In this document: piece by piece, positions 51,991 to 60,957 of the stretch | Numbering within the stretch: position 1 is the first letter of the stretch | Layout of the letters: every line of letters begins with the position of its first letter | Origin: Salinimicrobium sp963709775 | GTDB lineage: Bacteria; Bacteroidota; Bacteroidia; Flavobacteriales; Flavobacteriaceae | Assembly: GCA_963709775.1 (NCBI GenBank) | Contig: CAVPXS010000018.1 | Coordinates: forward strand, 186,001 to 250,000 | Reading direction: 5' to 3' | Length of the DNA stretch: 64,000 nucleotides | The notes under the pieces: model-generated | What the model was told of the DNA's origin: nothing | Databases searched by the model: none | Seen by the model: only the letters and a program-made list of their open reading frames with translations | Translations under genes and position numbers: made by a program

Positions 51991-54981
51991 ATGCAGAACA
52001 AGGGAATAATCAAGGTATTCGCAATATTGTTTGCCCTGGTATGTATTTACCAGTTGTCTTTCACATTTATTGCTGGCAATATTGAGGACGATGCCGAAGA
52101 ATTTGCACAGCAGGAAATTCCGCAAAGTGTTGATAATTATGTCACCGCCCGGGAGAGAGCAGAACAGAGGTATCTTGATTCCATAGGGAATGAAGAGGTT
52201 TTTATGGGGATTACCTATAACACGGCCAAGGAAAAAGAGCTTAATAAAGGTCTTGACCTTAAAGGAGGGATCAATGTGATCCTTCAAATTTCTGTTAAGG
52301 ACATCCTTAGAGAGCTGGCGAACAACAGTAAAGATCCTGCCTTTAACCAGGCATTGGTTAGAGCCGATGAGGCTCAGAAAACAAGTCAGGAGAACTACCT
52401 TGACCTCTTTTTTGATGCTTTTGAAGAAATTCCTGATGCACGTCTTGCTTCTCCCGATGTTTTTGCAAACAGAAACCTTAGCGACGAGATCAATTTTGAA
52501 ATGACTAATGAGGAAGTAAAGCCTATCATTAGAAGAAAAATTGATGAATCTATAGTTTCAGCATTTGAGGTTCTTAGAAAGCGTATTGATAAATTTGGAG
52601 TTACTCAACCTAACATTCAGCGTCTTGGGTCTTCAGGAAGAATTCTTGTAGAATTACCTGGAGCTAAAGAAATAGAGCGTGTACAAGACCTTTTACAGAG
52701 TACAGCTCAATTAGAGTTCTGGCATGTTTATAAAAGCAATGAATTCCAAAACTTCTTTGTACAGGCCAACAACCTGCTTAAGCAGATGGAAGTTGAAGAA
52801 ACTGCCGAGACTACTGTAGATACTGCAGAGGCAGAACAGGATGAGATCGATGCTCTTTTAGAATCGGCTAGTGATACTGTTCAGGTTGCTGAACAAAACA
52901 ATCCTTTATTTGATTTAATGGCTTCTCCCGGTTTCCAGGGAGGACCTGTTTTAGCCACATTTAATATTGCAGATACTTCTAAAGTAAGACAGTATTTAAA
53001 TAATCCGCAGGTGCGAAACCTTCTTGAAGGTGAGCAGCGTTATGCGAAATTCGTATGGGGAATTGCAGATGAAAATGCTGTGGTTGCTCCGTTGTACGCA
53101 CTAAGAGGAAACAGACAAAATGAGCCACCACTTTCAGGTAGTGTGATCACAGATGCGACTCAGGCTTACGATCAGGTAGGTAGGGTAGCAGTGACTATGC
53201 AAATGAACGGGAAAGGTGCCAAGGTCTGGGAAGAGATGACTGCTCTTGCTGCTGAAAATCAAAGCCAGATCGCTATTGTTCTTGATAATGTGGTTTATTC
53301 TGCGCCAGGTGTATCTCAGGCAGGAGGAATTTCCGGCGGAAGAAGTGAGATCACAGGAGACTTCAGCATTACTGAAGGACAGGATTTAGCTAACGTTTTA
53401 CGTGCAGGTAAATTACCGGCTTCAGCAGATATTGTGCAGAGTGAGATCGTTGGACCGTCACTTGGTCAGGAAGCTATTGACAGCGGTATCATGTCTTTCG
53501 CGATTGCTTTGGTCCTGGTATTGCTTTGGATGATCTTCTACTACGGGAAGGCAGGTATTTTTGCTGATATCGCCCTTGTGGTGAATATCCTTTTCATTTT
53601 TGGTGTCCTTGCAGGACTCGGGGCGGTGCTTACTTTACCAGGTATTGCCGGTATCGTTCTTACCATTGGTATATCTGTGGATGCGAACGTACTTATCTTT
53701 GAGCGTATTCGGGAAGAGTATGCAAAAGGCAAGGTGCAGAAAGATGCGATTAGAGATGGTTTCAACAACGCTCTTTCTTCCATTCTCGATGCCAACATTA
53801 CCACAGGTCTTACTGCATTGATCCTATTGGTTCTTGGAACAGGTCCTATTAAAGGATTTGCCACTACATTATTGATTGGTATTGCAACTTCTCTTTTCAC
53901 TGCGATCTTTATTACAAGATTGTTTATTGACAGATATGCTAAGAACCCAAACAAGAGCCTTGACTTTTCAACTTCGGTTACAAAAAATCTTTTCGCTGGC
54001 CTTACCATCAAGTTTCTTGAAAAGAGAAAGACATTTTATATAGTTTCAGGAGTATTTATCCTTGTGAGTTTAGGATCACTGTTCACTCAGGGATTGAATC
54101 AGGGTGTTGATTTCGTAGGAGGTCGCAGCTACACAATAAGATTTGACAAGTCTGTAAACCCAACTGAACTTCAGGATGAGCTGGTTACTGAATTTGGAAG
54201 TGCAAGTGCCAAGACTTTTGGAGCTGCAAACCAAATTAAGGTTACGACAAAATATAAAGTTGAAGAAGAAGGAAGCGAAGTAGATGAGGAGATCACTCAG
54301 AAACTCTTTAGCGCAGTACAGGCTTATCTTCCTGAAGGAACAACTTATGCCGACTTTACTGTAGGAGGAGAGGGCGAAAGAGAGATTGGAATTATGCAGT
54401 CTATCAAAGTAGGTCCTTCTATTGCAGATGATATTAAACAAGCTTCCATTTGGGCGGTATTAGGATCCCTGTTGGTGATCTTCCTTTACATCCTGTTGAG
54501 GTTTAGAAAATACCAGTTCTCACTGGGAGCAGTAATTGCTGTTATTCATGACGTGTTGATCGTACTTGGAGTATTCTCATTGACTTATAAGTTCATGCCA
54601 TTTAATATGGAGATCGATCAGGCTTTTATTGCTGCTATCCTTACAGTTGTTGGTTACTCGCTGAATGATACGGTGGTTATTTTTGACAGGATAAGGGAGT
54701 TCTTTAATGAGCATCCTTCCTGGACCAAGAAAGACGCTATTAATGCCGCGATCAACAGCACGGTGAGCCGTACAGTAAATACCTCTTTGACTACCCTTGT
54801 GGTACTTCTTGCGATCTTCATCTTTGGAGGGGAAAGCATTAGAGGATTTATGTTTGCTCTTATTGTAGGGGTGATAGTAGGTACTTATTCTTCTATCTTT
54901 ATTGCAACTCCTGTTACTTATGATACTTTCAATAAGGAGACTAAGAGAAGAAAACTGAAACAAAAAGAAACAGTGGCTTAG
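51991..54981 (+). CDS. secDF: bifunctional protein translocase SecDF
   Basis: 996 residues. Proton-driven Sec accessory that pulls exported proteins across the membrane. The SecD part has the first membrane helix (GIIKVFAILFALVCIYQLSF), the DLKGGINVILQI motif, the periplasmic P1 domain and a six-helix bundle (from about 505) with VLTIGISVDANVLIFERIREEYAKG. The SecF part starts about 670 with its own helix, QGVDFVGGRSYTIRF, and TVVGYSLNDTVVIFDRIREF. The fused arrangement is usual for Bacteroidota. A Glu/Asp-rich insert (EVEETAETTVDTAEAEQDEIDAL, about 268-290) lies in the periplasmic domain. Confidence 0.97.
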   Translation: MQNKGIIKVFAILFALVCIYQLSFTFIAGNIEDDAEEFAQQEIPQSVDNYVTARERAEQRYLDSIGNEEVFMGITYNTAKEKELNKGLDLKGGINVILQISVKDILRELANNSKDPAFNQALVRADEAQKTSQENYLDLFFDAFEEIPDARLASPDVFANRNLSDEINFEMTNEEVKPIIRRKIDESIVSAFEVLRKRIDKFGVTQPNIQRLGSSGRILVELPGAKEIERVQDLLQSTAQLEFWHVYKSNEFQNFFVQANNLLKQMEVEETAETTVDTAEAEQDEIDALLESASDTVQVAEQNNPLFDLMASPGFQGGPVLATFNIADTSKVRQYLNNPQVRNLLEGEQRYAKFVWGIADENAVVAPLYALRGNRQNEPPLSGSVITDATQAYDQVGRVAVTMQMNGKGAKVWEEMTALAAENQSQIAIVLDNVVYSAPGVSQAGGISGGRSEITGDFSITEGQDLANVLRAGKLPASADIVQSEIVGPSLGQEAIDSGIMSFAIALVLVLLWMIFYYGKAGIFADIALVVNILFIFGVLAGLGAVLTLPGIAGIVLTIGISVDANVLIFERIREEYAKGKVQKDAIRDGFNNALSSILDANITTGLTALILLVLGTGPIKGFATTLLIGIATSLFTAIFITRLFIDRYAKNPNKSLDFSTSVTKNLFAGLTIKFLEKRKTFYIVSGVFILVSLGSLFTQGLNQGVDFVGGRSYTIRFDKSVNPTELQDELVTEFGSASAKTFGAANQIKVTTKYKVEEEGSEVDEEITQKLFSAVQAYLPEGTTYADFTVGGEGEREIGIMQSIKVGPSIADDIKQASIWAVLGSLLVIFLYILLRFRKYQFSLGAVIAVIHDVLIVLGVFSLTYKFMPFNMEIDQAFIAAILTVVGYSLNDTVVIFDRIREFFNEHPSWTKKDAINAAINSTVSRTVNTSLTTLVVLLAIFIFGGESIRGFMFALIVGVIVGTYSSIFIATPVTYDTFNKETKRRKLKQKETVA

Positions 54982-55004
54982 TCACAGGTTTCTTGAAAAT
55001 ATAG

Positions 55005-55038
55005 AAAAGAGCCTTCCCTTCGGAAGGCTCTTTTTTTT
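55005..55038 (+). terminator. terminator of secDF
   Basis: AAAAGAGCCTTCCCTTCGGAAGGCTC followed by eight T: a 12-bp stem with a CTTC tetraloop, 23 bases after the stop. Confidence 0.92.
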
Positions 55039-55040
55039 GC

Positions 55041-55462
55041 CCTTTTTGAAAGGTAAAGAGGGGTTTATGATCTATATTATTTAGATAGAGACACGATGTT
55101 GTTCCGGTTCATCAACCGGGAAGCGAATATGCTTCAAGTGGTGCGGAAAAGGTTGGCAAAGTAAATCGTCTAATCCAGGTTCGGCAACTAGAGTCTCAAA
55201 AATGTTATTTCTGAAGGGTTTTTTCTCTCTGAACTGAGACTGGAGCTCATCAATAATTCAGGACTAGATGATATTTATGGAGCGAAGTAAAAGAATATTG
55301 TAAAAGCCAATGAAGAGTATTGCTGAAGCTATTTCAGGGTCTTATGGATCGGAACTTCAGAAGGAATTAGAACTATAAACCCGAAAAGCACCAATGAGAG
55401 GGAGCACAAAAAGTCAATTTTGAACAGCTTTCAAAAATGTCAAATTTAGAAGGCTTCTTTTG
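55041..55462. other. non-coding region with decayed palindrome copies
   Basis: About 420 bases without an intact gene. It contains degenerate members of the CAAAAATG/CATTTTTG palindrome at 55194-55215 and 55431-55451, and a TTCCGGTT-CATC-AACCGGGAA hairpin at 55102-55122. A short stretch near 55327-55400 reads LWIGTSEGIRTINPKS in one frame, resembling a two-component-regulator propeller repeat. With nothing around it, I treat it as a possible gene relic only. Confidence 0.35.
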
Positions 55463-55953
55463 CTATTCCCGGTTCAGGATAAGGCTATCGCCTAAAGTCA
55501 GGTTCCATTGATCTGAGAGCCCTGCATTCACTTCCAGAACGTATTGGGCCGGTTCTTCTGAAGGAATAGTTTCCAGGCTTTTTGGCTTCGCATTTTTCGA
55601 AATGCTCACAATCTTGTTTTCTGAATCTAAAAAAATAAGATCCAGAGGAATATTGGTGTTCTTCATGTAAAAACCACGCGGTTCCTCTTTCTCAAAAATG
55701 AACAGCATTCCCTGGTCCTGTTCCATGGAATTGCGGTACATAAGCCCGTTTCCCGTTGATAATCATCATCGGCTATTTCCAGTTGCAGGTGTTGAATGGT
55801 ATCTCCCGATGTCTTTACAAGATAAGCCTCAGCTTCCTGAGTGAAAGTAATAGGTTCTGAGATTGATTCCTCTACTGTTTCAGCCTTGTCCTTGCAACCC
55901 GTTGCCAGAATGCCTGCGAACAGGAGGCTCAAAAATGCCTTTTTTCGAATCAT
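55463..55953 (-). pseudogene. DUF192 lipoprotein, frame broken near 55741
   Basis: The start MIRKKAFLSLLFAGILATGCKDK is a lipoprotein signal with Cys20. The DUF192 domain runs from HLQLEIADDDYQRETGL onward. One base is missing in GGCTTATGTACC. Restoring it joins RETGL to MYRNSMEQDQGMLFIFEKEEPRGFYMKNTNIPLDLIFLDSENKIVSI, the diagnostic core, for about 163 residues. The function of DUF192 is unknown. The ATG overlaps the lgt stop by four bases (ATGA), so translation is coupled to lgt, whose product would also lipidate this protein. Confidence 0.82.
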
Positions 55954-56774
55954 TTTACCCTGGTTTTTGGTGAAGGCCTGTACATGAAGTAAAAGCCGGC
56001 GAGAATAAATGGAACACTTAGCCATTGTCCCGTATTAAGTACCCAGTTCACCCTTTCACCTACTTGTGGTTCTTTTACGAATTCCACAAAGAATCGTACT
56101 GACCAAAGGAGAACGAGAAACAAGCCGAAGATATAACCCAGTTTTTCTCTTTTTAAAGTTTTCCAGTAGGTAAGCCATAATATTATAAAGACGATCAAAT
56201 AACACGCGGCTTCATATAACTGGGCCGGATGCCTTGCAAAATCTTCACCTAATTTGGTAAATACAACTCCAAAGTCGCTGTTAGTTGGTTTTCCAATAAT
56301 TTCAGAATTCATGAAATTCCCTATTCTTACGAAGATCCCTCCGCAGGCCACAGGAATCACGATCCTGTCTAAAATCCACAGTACCGGCTTGTGCAGCACA
56401 TTGCGGCAGTAAAGGTACATCGCCGTGATAATTCCAATGGCAGCTCCATGACTCGCAAGTCCTCTAAAGCCTGTAAATTGAAACTCAGGTTCAAAACGTA
56501 CCGGCAGGAAGATCTCAAGGAGATGGTTTTGAAAGTAATCCCAATCATAAAAGATCACGTGTCCCAGCCTCGCGCCAATGAGCGTGGCAAGAACCGTATA
56601 AATAAACAGGGAATCCAGTTTTTCAATGGAGACACCTTCTCTTTCATAAATGCTCTTCATGAGGTACCAGCCAATGGTAAAGGCCACAACAAACATTAAG
56701 CTGTAGTAATGAATAACGAAAAAACCGAGATCTATACCTTCGGAAGGATTCCAGTAGATTTGATTGAAAAGCAT
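55950..56774 (-). CDS. lgt: prolipoprotein diacylglyceryl transferase
   Basis: 274 residues with about seven membrane helices. First enzyme of lipoprotein maturation, transferring diacylglycerol to the lipobox Cys. The signature is in GIFVRIGNFMNSEIIGKPTNSDFGVVF (about 150-176). The essential His/Arg region includes RLGHVIFYDWDYF, GFRGLASHGAAIG and the RHPAQLYEA stretch. It lies 52 bases after yidD, and the stop overlaps DUF192. The many lipoproteins in this window are its clients. Confidence 0.95.
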   Translation of the reverse strand: MLFNQIYWNPSEGIDLGFFVIHYYSLMFVVAFTIGWYLMKSIYEREGVSIEKLDSLFIYTVLATLIGARLGHVIFYDWDYFQNHLLEIFLPVRFEPEFQFTGFRGLASHGAAIGIITAMYLYCRNVLHKPVLWILDRIVIPVACGGIFVRIGNFMNSEIIGKPTNSDFGVVFTKLGEDFARHPAQLYEAACYLIVFIILWLTYWKTLKREKLGYIFGLFLVLLWSVRFFVEFVKEPQVGERVNWVLNTGQWLSVPFILAGFYFMYRPSPKTRVK

Positions 56775-56826
56775 GAAGAAATTTTATTATTGGTAGGTAA
56801 ATATACGTATTTGGTGCCTTTTCCGA

Positions 56827-57069
56827 TTATTTTTCCTTCTGAAGTTTCTCCGGAACGGGGTCATAACCATGACCTCCCCAGGGATTGCAGCTGGCAATAC
56901 GTTTAATTGAAAGCCAGCTCCCCTTAAAAGCTCCGTGTTTTTGAAGCGCTTCAACCGAATATTGAGAGCAGGTTGGAGTATAGCGGCAGGTTGCGGGAGT
57001 AAACGGCGAAATGACTTTCTGGTAAAATCTTACCAGACCAATAAGCGGATATGAAAGCCACTTTTTCAA
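56827..57069 (-). CDS. yidD: membrane protein insertion efficiency factor YidD
   Basis: 80 residues. LIGLVRFYQKVISPFTPATCRYTPTCSQYSVEALQKHGAFKGSWLSIKRIASCNPWGGHGYDPVP covers the full family, including the three conserved Cys. It is membrane-associated through an amphipathic helix and assists YidC-dependent insertion. It starts 10 bases after the cysS stop in the folE-cysS-yidD-lgt run. Confidence 0.93.
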   Translation of the reverse strand: MKKWLSYPLIGLVRFYQKVISPFTPATCRYTPTCSQYSVEALQKHGAFKGSWLSIKRIASCNPWGGHGYDPVPEKLQKEK

Positions 57070-57079
57070 AGGCTAATTT

Positions 57080-58567
57080 TTAGTCGATAGTAAAACTTGT
57101 GCCGTCCTTACCGTCCTTCAGTTGTATTCCCATTCCGGCGAGTTCATCCCTTATCTTGTCACTGGTGGCAAAATCTTTATTCGCCCGGGCCTCTGCTCTT
57201 AGCTTAATGAGTAAATCTACAGTGCCTGAAAGTTTATTGCTAAAATCGTTATCTGCAGCTTCAGTTGTATCTACTAAGCCAAGAACTTCAAAAATGAAGT
57301 CGCTCATGGTCTTTTTTAGCAGCTCAAGATCTTCAGCAGTTATTTTAGCTTTTCCTTCTTTGAGGATATTGATCTGTTTTACGGCCTCGAAAAGTTGTGC
57401 TATAAGAATTGGACTATTAAAGTCGTCATTCATCGCATCATAGCACTTCTGCCTCCATTCGGCAATATCAACATCAGATTTTTCTGAAGTTTGAATGTTT
57501 TCAAGACTGTGATAAGCATCCATTAGGCGTTGGAAACCTTTTTCACTGGCTACAAGTGCCTCATTGGAGAAATCGAGTATGCTCCTGTAATTGGCCTGCA
57601 GCATGAAAAACCTTGCTACAGTAGGGGCAAAACCTTTTTCAAGGTTAGGATTGTCCCCGGTAAAGATCTCATCTGGAAGAATGTTGTTACCTGTACTCTT
57701 GGCCATTTTTTTGCCGTTTAGAGTAAGCATGTTGGCGTGCATCCAGTAATTTACCGGTGTTTTGCCTGTTGCTGCTTCCCCTTGAGCAATCTCGCATTCG
57801 TGGTGAGGGAACTTTAGGTCCATTCCGCCGCCGTGAATATCAAATTCTTCTCCAAGATACTTGGAGCTCATTACGGTACATTCCAGGTGCCAGCCGGGAA
57901 AACCATCACTCCACGGGGAAGGCCAGCGCATAATATGCTGGGGCTCGGCTTTCTTCCAAAGTGCAAAATCCTGCGGATTTTTCTTATCGCTTTGTGCTGC
58001 CAGTTCCCGGGTATTGGGAATCATATCCTCGAGCTTTCTTCCGCTTAATTTTCCGTAATCGTGAGATTCATTAAATTTTAATACATCAAAATATACCGAT
58101 CCATTGGCTTCGTATGCATAGCCTTTTTCCAGGATATCTTTGATAATTTCGATTTGTTCTACAATATGTCCCGTAGCCGTAGGTTCGATGCTGGGAGGGA
58201 GGTTGTTGAACTTTTGCAGGATATTGTGAAAATCAACGGTATAACGCTGCACTACTTCCATAGGCTCGATTTGCTCGAGACGTGCTTTTTTTGCAATGCG
58301 ATCTTCCCCCGAGTCGGCATCATTTTCTAAATGACCCGCATCGGTAATATTTCGAACATACCGCACTTTATAGCCCAGGTGCTTAAGGTATCTAAAAACA
58401 AGGTCAAAGGAGATAAAAGTGCGACAGTTGCCAAGGTGAACATTGCTGTAAACCGTAGGGCCACATACGTACATGCCAATGGCGCCTTCGTTAATGGGGG
58501 TGAAGACTTCTTTTTCTCCCGATATTGAATTGTAGATCTTTAGTTCCTGCTGCTGGTAAAGTGCCAT
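57080..58567 (-). CDS. cysS: cysteinyl-tRNA synthetase
   Basis: 495 residues, class Ia. The zinc ligand Cys is in MYVCGPTVYSNVHLGNCRTF, which also holds the HIGH-type motif (HLGN). Other zinc residues are in GWHLECTVMSSKYLGEEFDIHGGGMDLKFPHHECEIAQ, and KMSKS is KMAKSTGNNILPDE. The helical anticodon domain follows, including FIFEVLGLV. It begins 15 bases after folE in the same transcript. Confidence 0.96.
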   Translation of the reverse strand: MALYQQQELKIYNSISGEKEVFTPINEGAIGMYVCGPTVYSNVHLGNCRTFISFDLVFRYLKHLGYKVRYVRNITDAGHLENDADSGEDRIAKKARLEQIEPMEVVQRYTVDFHNILQKFNNLPPSIEPTATGHIVEQIEIIKDILEKGYAYEANGSVYFDVLKFNESHDYGKLSGRKLEDMIPNTRELAAQSDKKNPQDFALWKKAEPQHIMRWPSPWSDGFPGWHLECTVMSSKYLGEEFDIHGGGMDLKFPHHECEIAQGEAATGKTPVNYWMHANMLTLNGKKMAKSTGNNILPDEIFTGDNPNLEKGFAPTVARFFMLQANYRSILDFSNEALVASEKGFQRLMDAYHSLENIQTSEKSDVDIAEWRQKCYDAMNDDFNSPILIAQLFEAVKQINILKEGKAKITAEDLELLKKTMSDFIFEVLGLVDTTEAADNDFSNKLSGTVDLLIKLRAEARANKDFATSDKIRDELAGMGIQLKDGKDGTSFTID

Positions 58568-58582
58568 AGAATATTGAAGAAT

Positions 58583-59260
58583 TTAAAATTCAGTTTCCAG
58601 ATTGATGTAGTCCAAAAAGTCGCGTCGGGCTTCGGGATCTTTGAATCGGCCGCCGTACTCACTAGTGACGGTGCTACTTTCAATATCTCTTATTCCGCGG
58701 CTGTTTACGCAAAGATGTTTGGCATCAATTACGCAGGCTACGTCTTCTGTTCCCAGAACTTCCTGTAGTTCTTTAACTATTTGCATTGTTAATCTCTCCT
58801 GTACTTGTGGGCGCTTCGCGTAATAATCAACTATGCGATTCATTTTTGAAAGCCCTACAACAGTACCATTGGAGATATATCCAACATGTGCTTTTCCAAC
58901 AATTGGAAGCAGGTGATGTTCACAGGTAGAGTAGAGGGTAATGTTCTTTTCTACCAGCATCTCCCCGTATTTGTACTTATTTTGAAAAGTTGAGGCTTTT
59001 GGCTTTACCTGGGGATGTAACCCGCCAAAGATTTCGTTGACAAACATTTTCGCAACTCTCTTAGGTGTACCTTTAAGACTGTCATCGGTAAGGTCCAGAC
59101 CCAAAGTTTCCAGGATACTTTTTACGTCAACCTGTATGCGCTCAATTTTTTCTTCATCGCTTATATCAAATGCGTCTTTGCGCATTGGTGTATCTGTGTT
59201 GGGGCTTACAAATGCATCTCCCATTTCATCAATAGCCTCGTCTATATTGTCTTTTTTCAT
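58583..59260 (-). CDS. folE: GTP cyclohydrolase I
   Basis: 225 residues. Makes dihydroneopterin triphosphate for folate and, through QueE, deazapurine synthesis. The zinc and active-site segment is ITLYSTCEHHLLPIVGKAHVGYI (about 105-127), and the second zinc Cys is in DVACVIDAKHLCVNSRGI (about 173-190). The acidic N-terminal extension (about 1-40) is longer than in Escherichia coli. It is the first gene of the folE-cysS-yidD-lgt-DUF192 run. Confidence 0.96.
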   Translation of the reverse strand: MKKDNIDEAIDEMGDAFVSPNTDTPMRKDAFDISDEEKIERIQVDVKSILETLGLDLTDDSLKGTPKRVAKMFVNEIFGGLHPQVKPKASTFQNKYKYGEMLVEKNITLYSTCEHHLLPIVGKAHVGYISNGTVVGLSKMNRIVDYYAKRPQVQERLTMQIVKELQEVLGTEDVACVIDAKHLCVNSRGIRDIESSTVTSEYGGRFKDPEARRDFLDYINLETEF

Positions 59261-59304
59261 AATACGTTATAAGGTACGGTCTAAACACTGTGTATTTAAG
59301 CTTG

Positions 59305-59312
59305 CAAAGATA
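59305..59312 (-). promoter_or_regulatory. -7 element of the folE operon
   Basis: TATCTTTG on the minus strand, 44 bases upstream of the folE ATG. No clear -33 element. Confidence 0.55.
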
Positions 59313-59374
59313 CATATTTAAACCCTTTTCTGGTAATATGTAGCAGCAAGTTCGATTGCTAAAAGGTCCTGAAT

Positions 59375-59402
59375 TAAAAAAACAGCCCGAGGGCTGTTTT
59401 AA
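59375..59402 (-). terminator. terminator of the FadL-like gene
   Basis: On the minus strand AAAACAGCCCTCGGGCTGTTTTTTT, lying 18 bases after the porin stop and upstream of the folE promoter. Confidence 0.88.
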
Positions 59403-59419
59403 ATTTTATAAGTAAGGTT

Positions 59420-60937
59420 TTATAACCCAAAACTCAGCGAAAGCACATAATTAGAATTTTCTCTTGAAATTCTATAGCGATCTGTTAATCCCGTTTGATA
59501 TAATTGAGGATTGTTTTCACGTGAAGAATGATCGTATGCCAGATCAATTTTTATATTTCCGAAATTATACCCCAGTCCTGCGGAATAACCTTCAAGATCA
59601 CCTACTGTAAACCCATTGCTGTAAGGGCTCTCCTCAAACCTGTAACCGCCTCTAAGGCTCCAGTTCTCAATCCTGTATTCTCCTCCAACTCTAAAAGTTG
59701 ACGCTCCCTTTAATTCATTCGAAATAAGATCATTTTGAGACCTGAAGGCAGGATCATCTGTAGGTTTAAATTTCGTGGTGGAATAATCCTTATATGTGTA
59801 GTCAAAGCTTATAAGGGCTGCTGAGCCAAAGAGATAAGCTAAACTTCCTGTATAACCGGCGGGCGTTTGCAACTTGTAATCTGGATAAATGTTCACAACA
59901 TTTGGATCAACAATAGCCTCCCCCAATTCCAGGCTGTAAGTTTCAAGGTACTGAGTGGTTTCTTCAGAAATATTATACCATGTTGGAGATTCATAAGCTA
60001 TCCCGGCTCTTACATTTTCACCAACTTTTGCCAGTGCACCCAATTGAAAACTAAATCCGCTTCCCAGGGTGCTAAGCCGGTCCTCAAAAAGTATTTCATT
60101 TATTTCACTTCCGGTGTTATTATTCACTTCAAAAAAGGAAGTCATTCTTTCATAATTAATGAAATGACTATTCAAATTAAGTCCCAGGTAAAGAAAATCC
60201 TGATATTGTGTTGCAAAGTTAAAGGAGAACTTTCCATTTAAACCGGTAGCAGCATAGGCATATTCCTGGTCGAAACTTCCTGCTGCAACATTAGAAGTGT
60301 AGGGAGCAAAAGGGCTGCTCGCGTTATCGGGTTCGTAATCAAATAAGTAACCCTGATACCCCAAAAATGCCTGCTGGGCTGCAAATCCTTCTCTTTCTCC
60401 AAGATCGGCATAAACGCCTGCTATAGTTTCATTTCTGGTTAAATCTACTTCAAGTAAGTCTACAGGAATTCCTTGTGTGAATTCTAGAAAGTAGTTATTG
60501 ATGGAACGCGTGTTAGTTCCAAAAGCTAAAAAATCATCCTCATAGCTGGATGATTTATTGTAATTAAAGCCAAGGCTAAATTTCTTCCAGTCTGCATTTT
60601 CATCAAAATTGTTGAATACAAAAACTGCCCCTGCCTGTCCTAGATCGGTATTTGAGTTAGAGTTACTATTGAAACCGTTCATGAAGCTCACTTCATTGCT
60701 GCTGTTCTCGACATTTAAGCTAAGAGTTGCAGAGCTGTTAAGAAATACAGCCGAGCCGGCGGGATTAACGTTTAGAGAAGAAAGATCTCCTCCCAATGCC
60801 CCAAATGCTCCACTCATTGCACGGTAACGTGCTGTTCCATTAAGGTCTGTGCCGGAATACCTTACGGCATCTGTAATATTTTGTGCCTCTACAGACATAG
60901 AAATTATGGCTGTAAAGGCAAAAATCAATTTTTTCAT
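59420..60937 (-). CDS. OmpP1/FadL-family outer-membrane transporter
   Basis: 505 residues. The signal peptide MKKLIFAFTAIISMSVEAQ is followed by NITDAVRYSGTDLNGTARYRAMSGAFGALGGDLSSLNVNPAGSAVFLNS, the typical FadL-like N-terminal hatch motif (GGDLSSLNVNPAG). The rest is beta-barrel sequence ending NYVLSLSFGL with a terminal aromatic-containing strand. Such proteins move hydrophobic compounds across the outer membrane, and the substrate is unknown. It starts 20 bases after the Tyr/Gly-rich lipoprotein gene, so the two are probably one transcript. Confidence 0.88.
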   Translation of the reverse strand: MKKLIFAFTAIISMSVEAQNITDAVRYSGTDLNGTARYRAMSGAFGALGGDLSSLNVNPAGSAVFLNSSATLSLNVENSSNEVSFMNGFNSNSNSNTDLGQAGAVFVFNNFDENADWKKFSLGFNYNKSSSYEDDFLAFGTNTRSINNYFLEFTQGIPVDLLEVDLTRNETIAGVYADLGEREGFAAQQAFLGYQGYLFDYEPDNASSPFAPYTSNVAAGSFDQEYAYAATGLNGKFSFNFATQYQDFLYLGLNLNSHFINYERMTSFFEVNNNTGSEINEILFEDRLSTLGSGFSFQLGALAKVGENVRAGIAYESPTWYNISEETTQYLETYSLELGEAIVDPNVVNIYPDYKLQTPAGYTGSLAYLFGSAALISFDYTYKDYSTTKFKPTDDPAFRSQNDLISNELKGASTFRVGGEYRIENWSLRGGYRFEESPYSNGFTVGDLEGYSAGLGYNFGNIKIDLAYDHSSRENNPQLYQTGLTDRYRISRENSNYVLSLSFGL

Positions 60938-60957
60938 TTATAAATTTTTAGTCTAGA

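Noticed and set aside
55327..55404. Propeller-sensor gene fragment
   Set aside because: Only about 16 residues match the expected pattern, with stops on both sides. Too little to annotate as a pseudogene.
57285..57300. TTCAAAAATGAAG inside cysS as a palindrome copy
   Set aside because: Only one arm is present, and it is part of the conserved cysS coding sequence.
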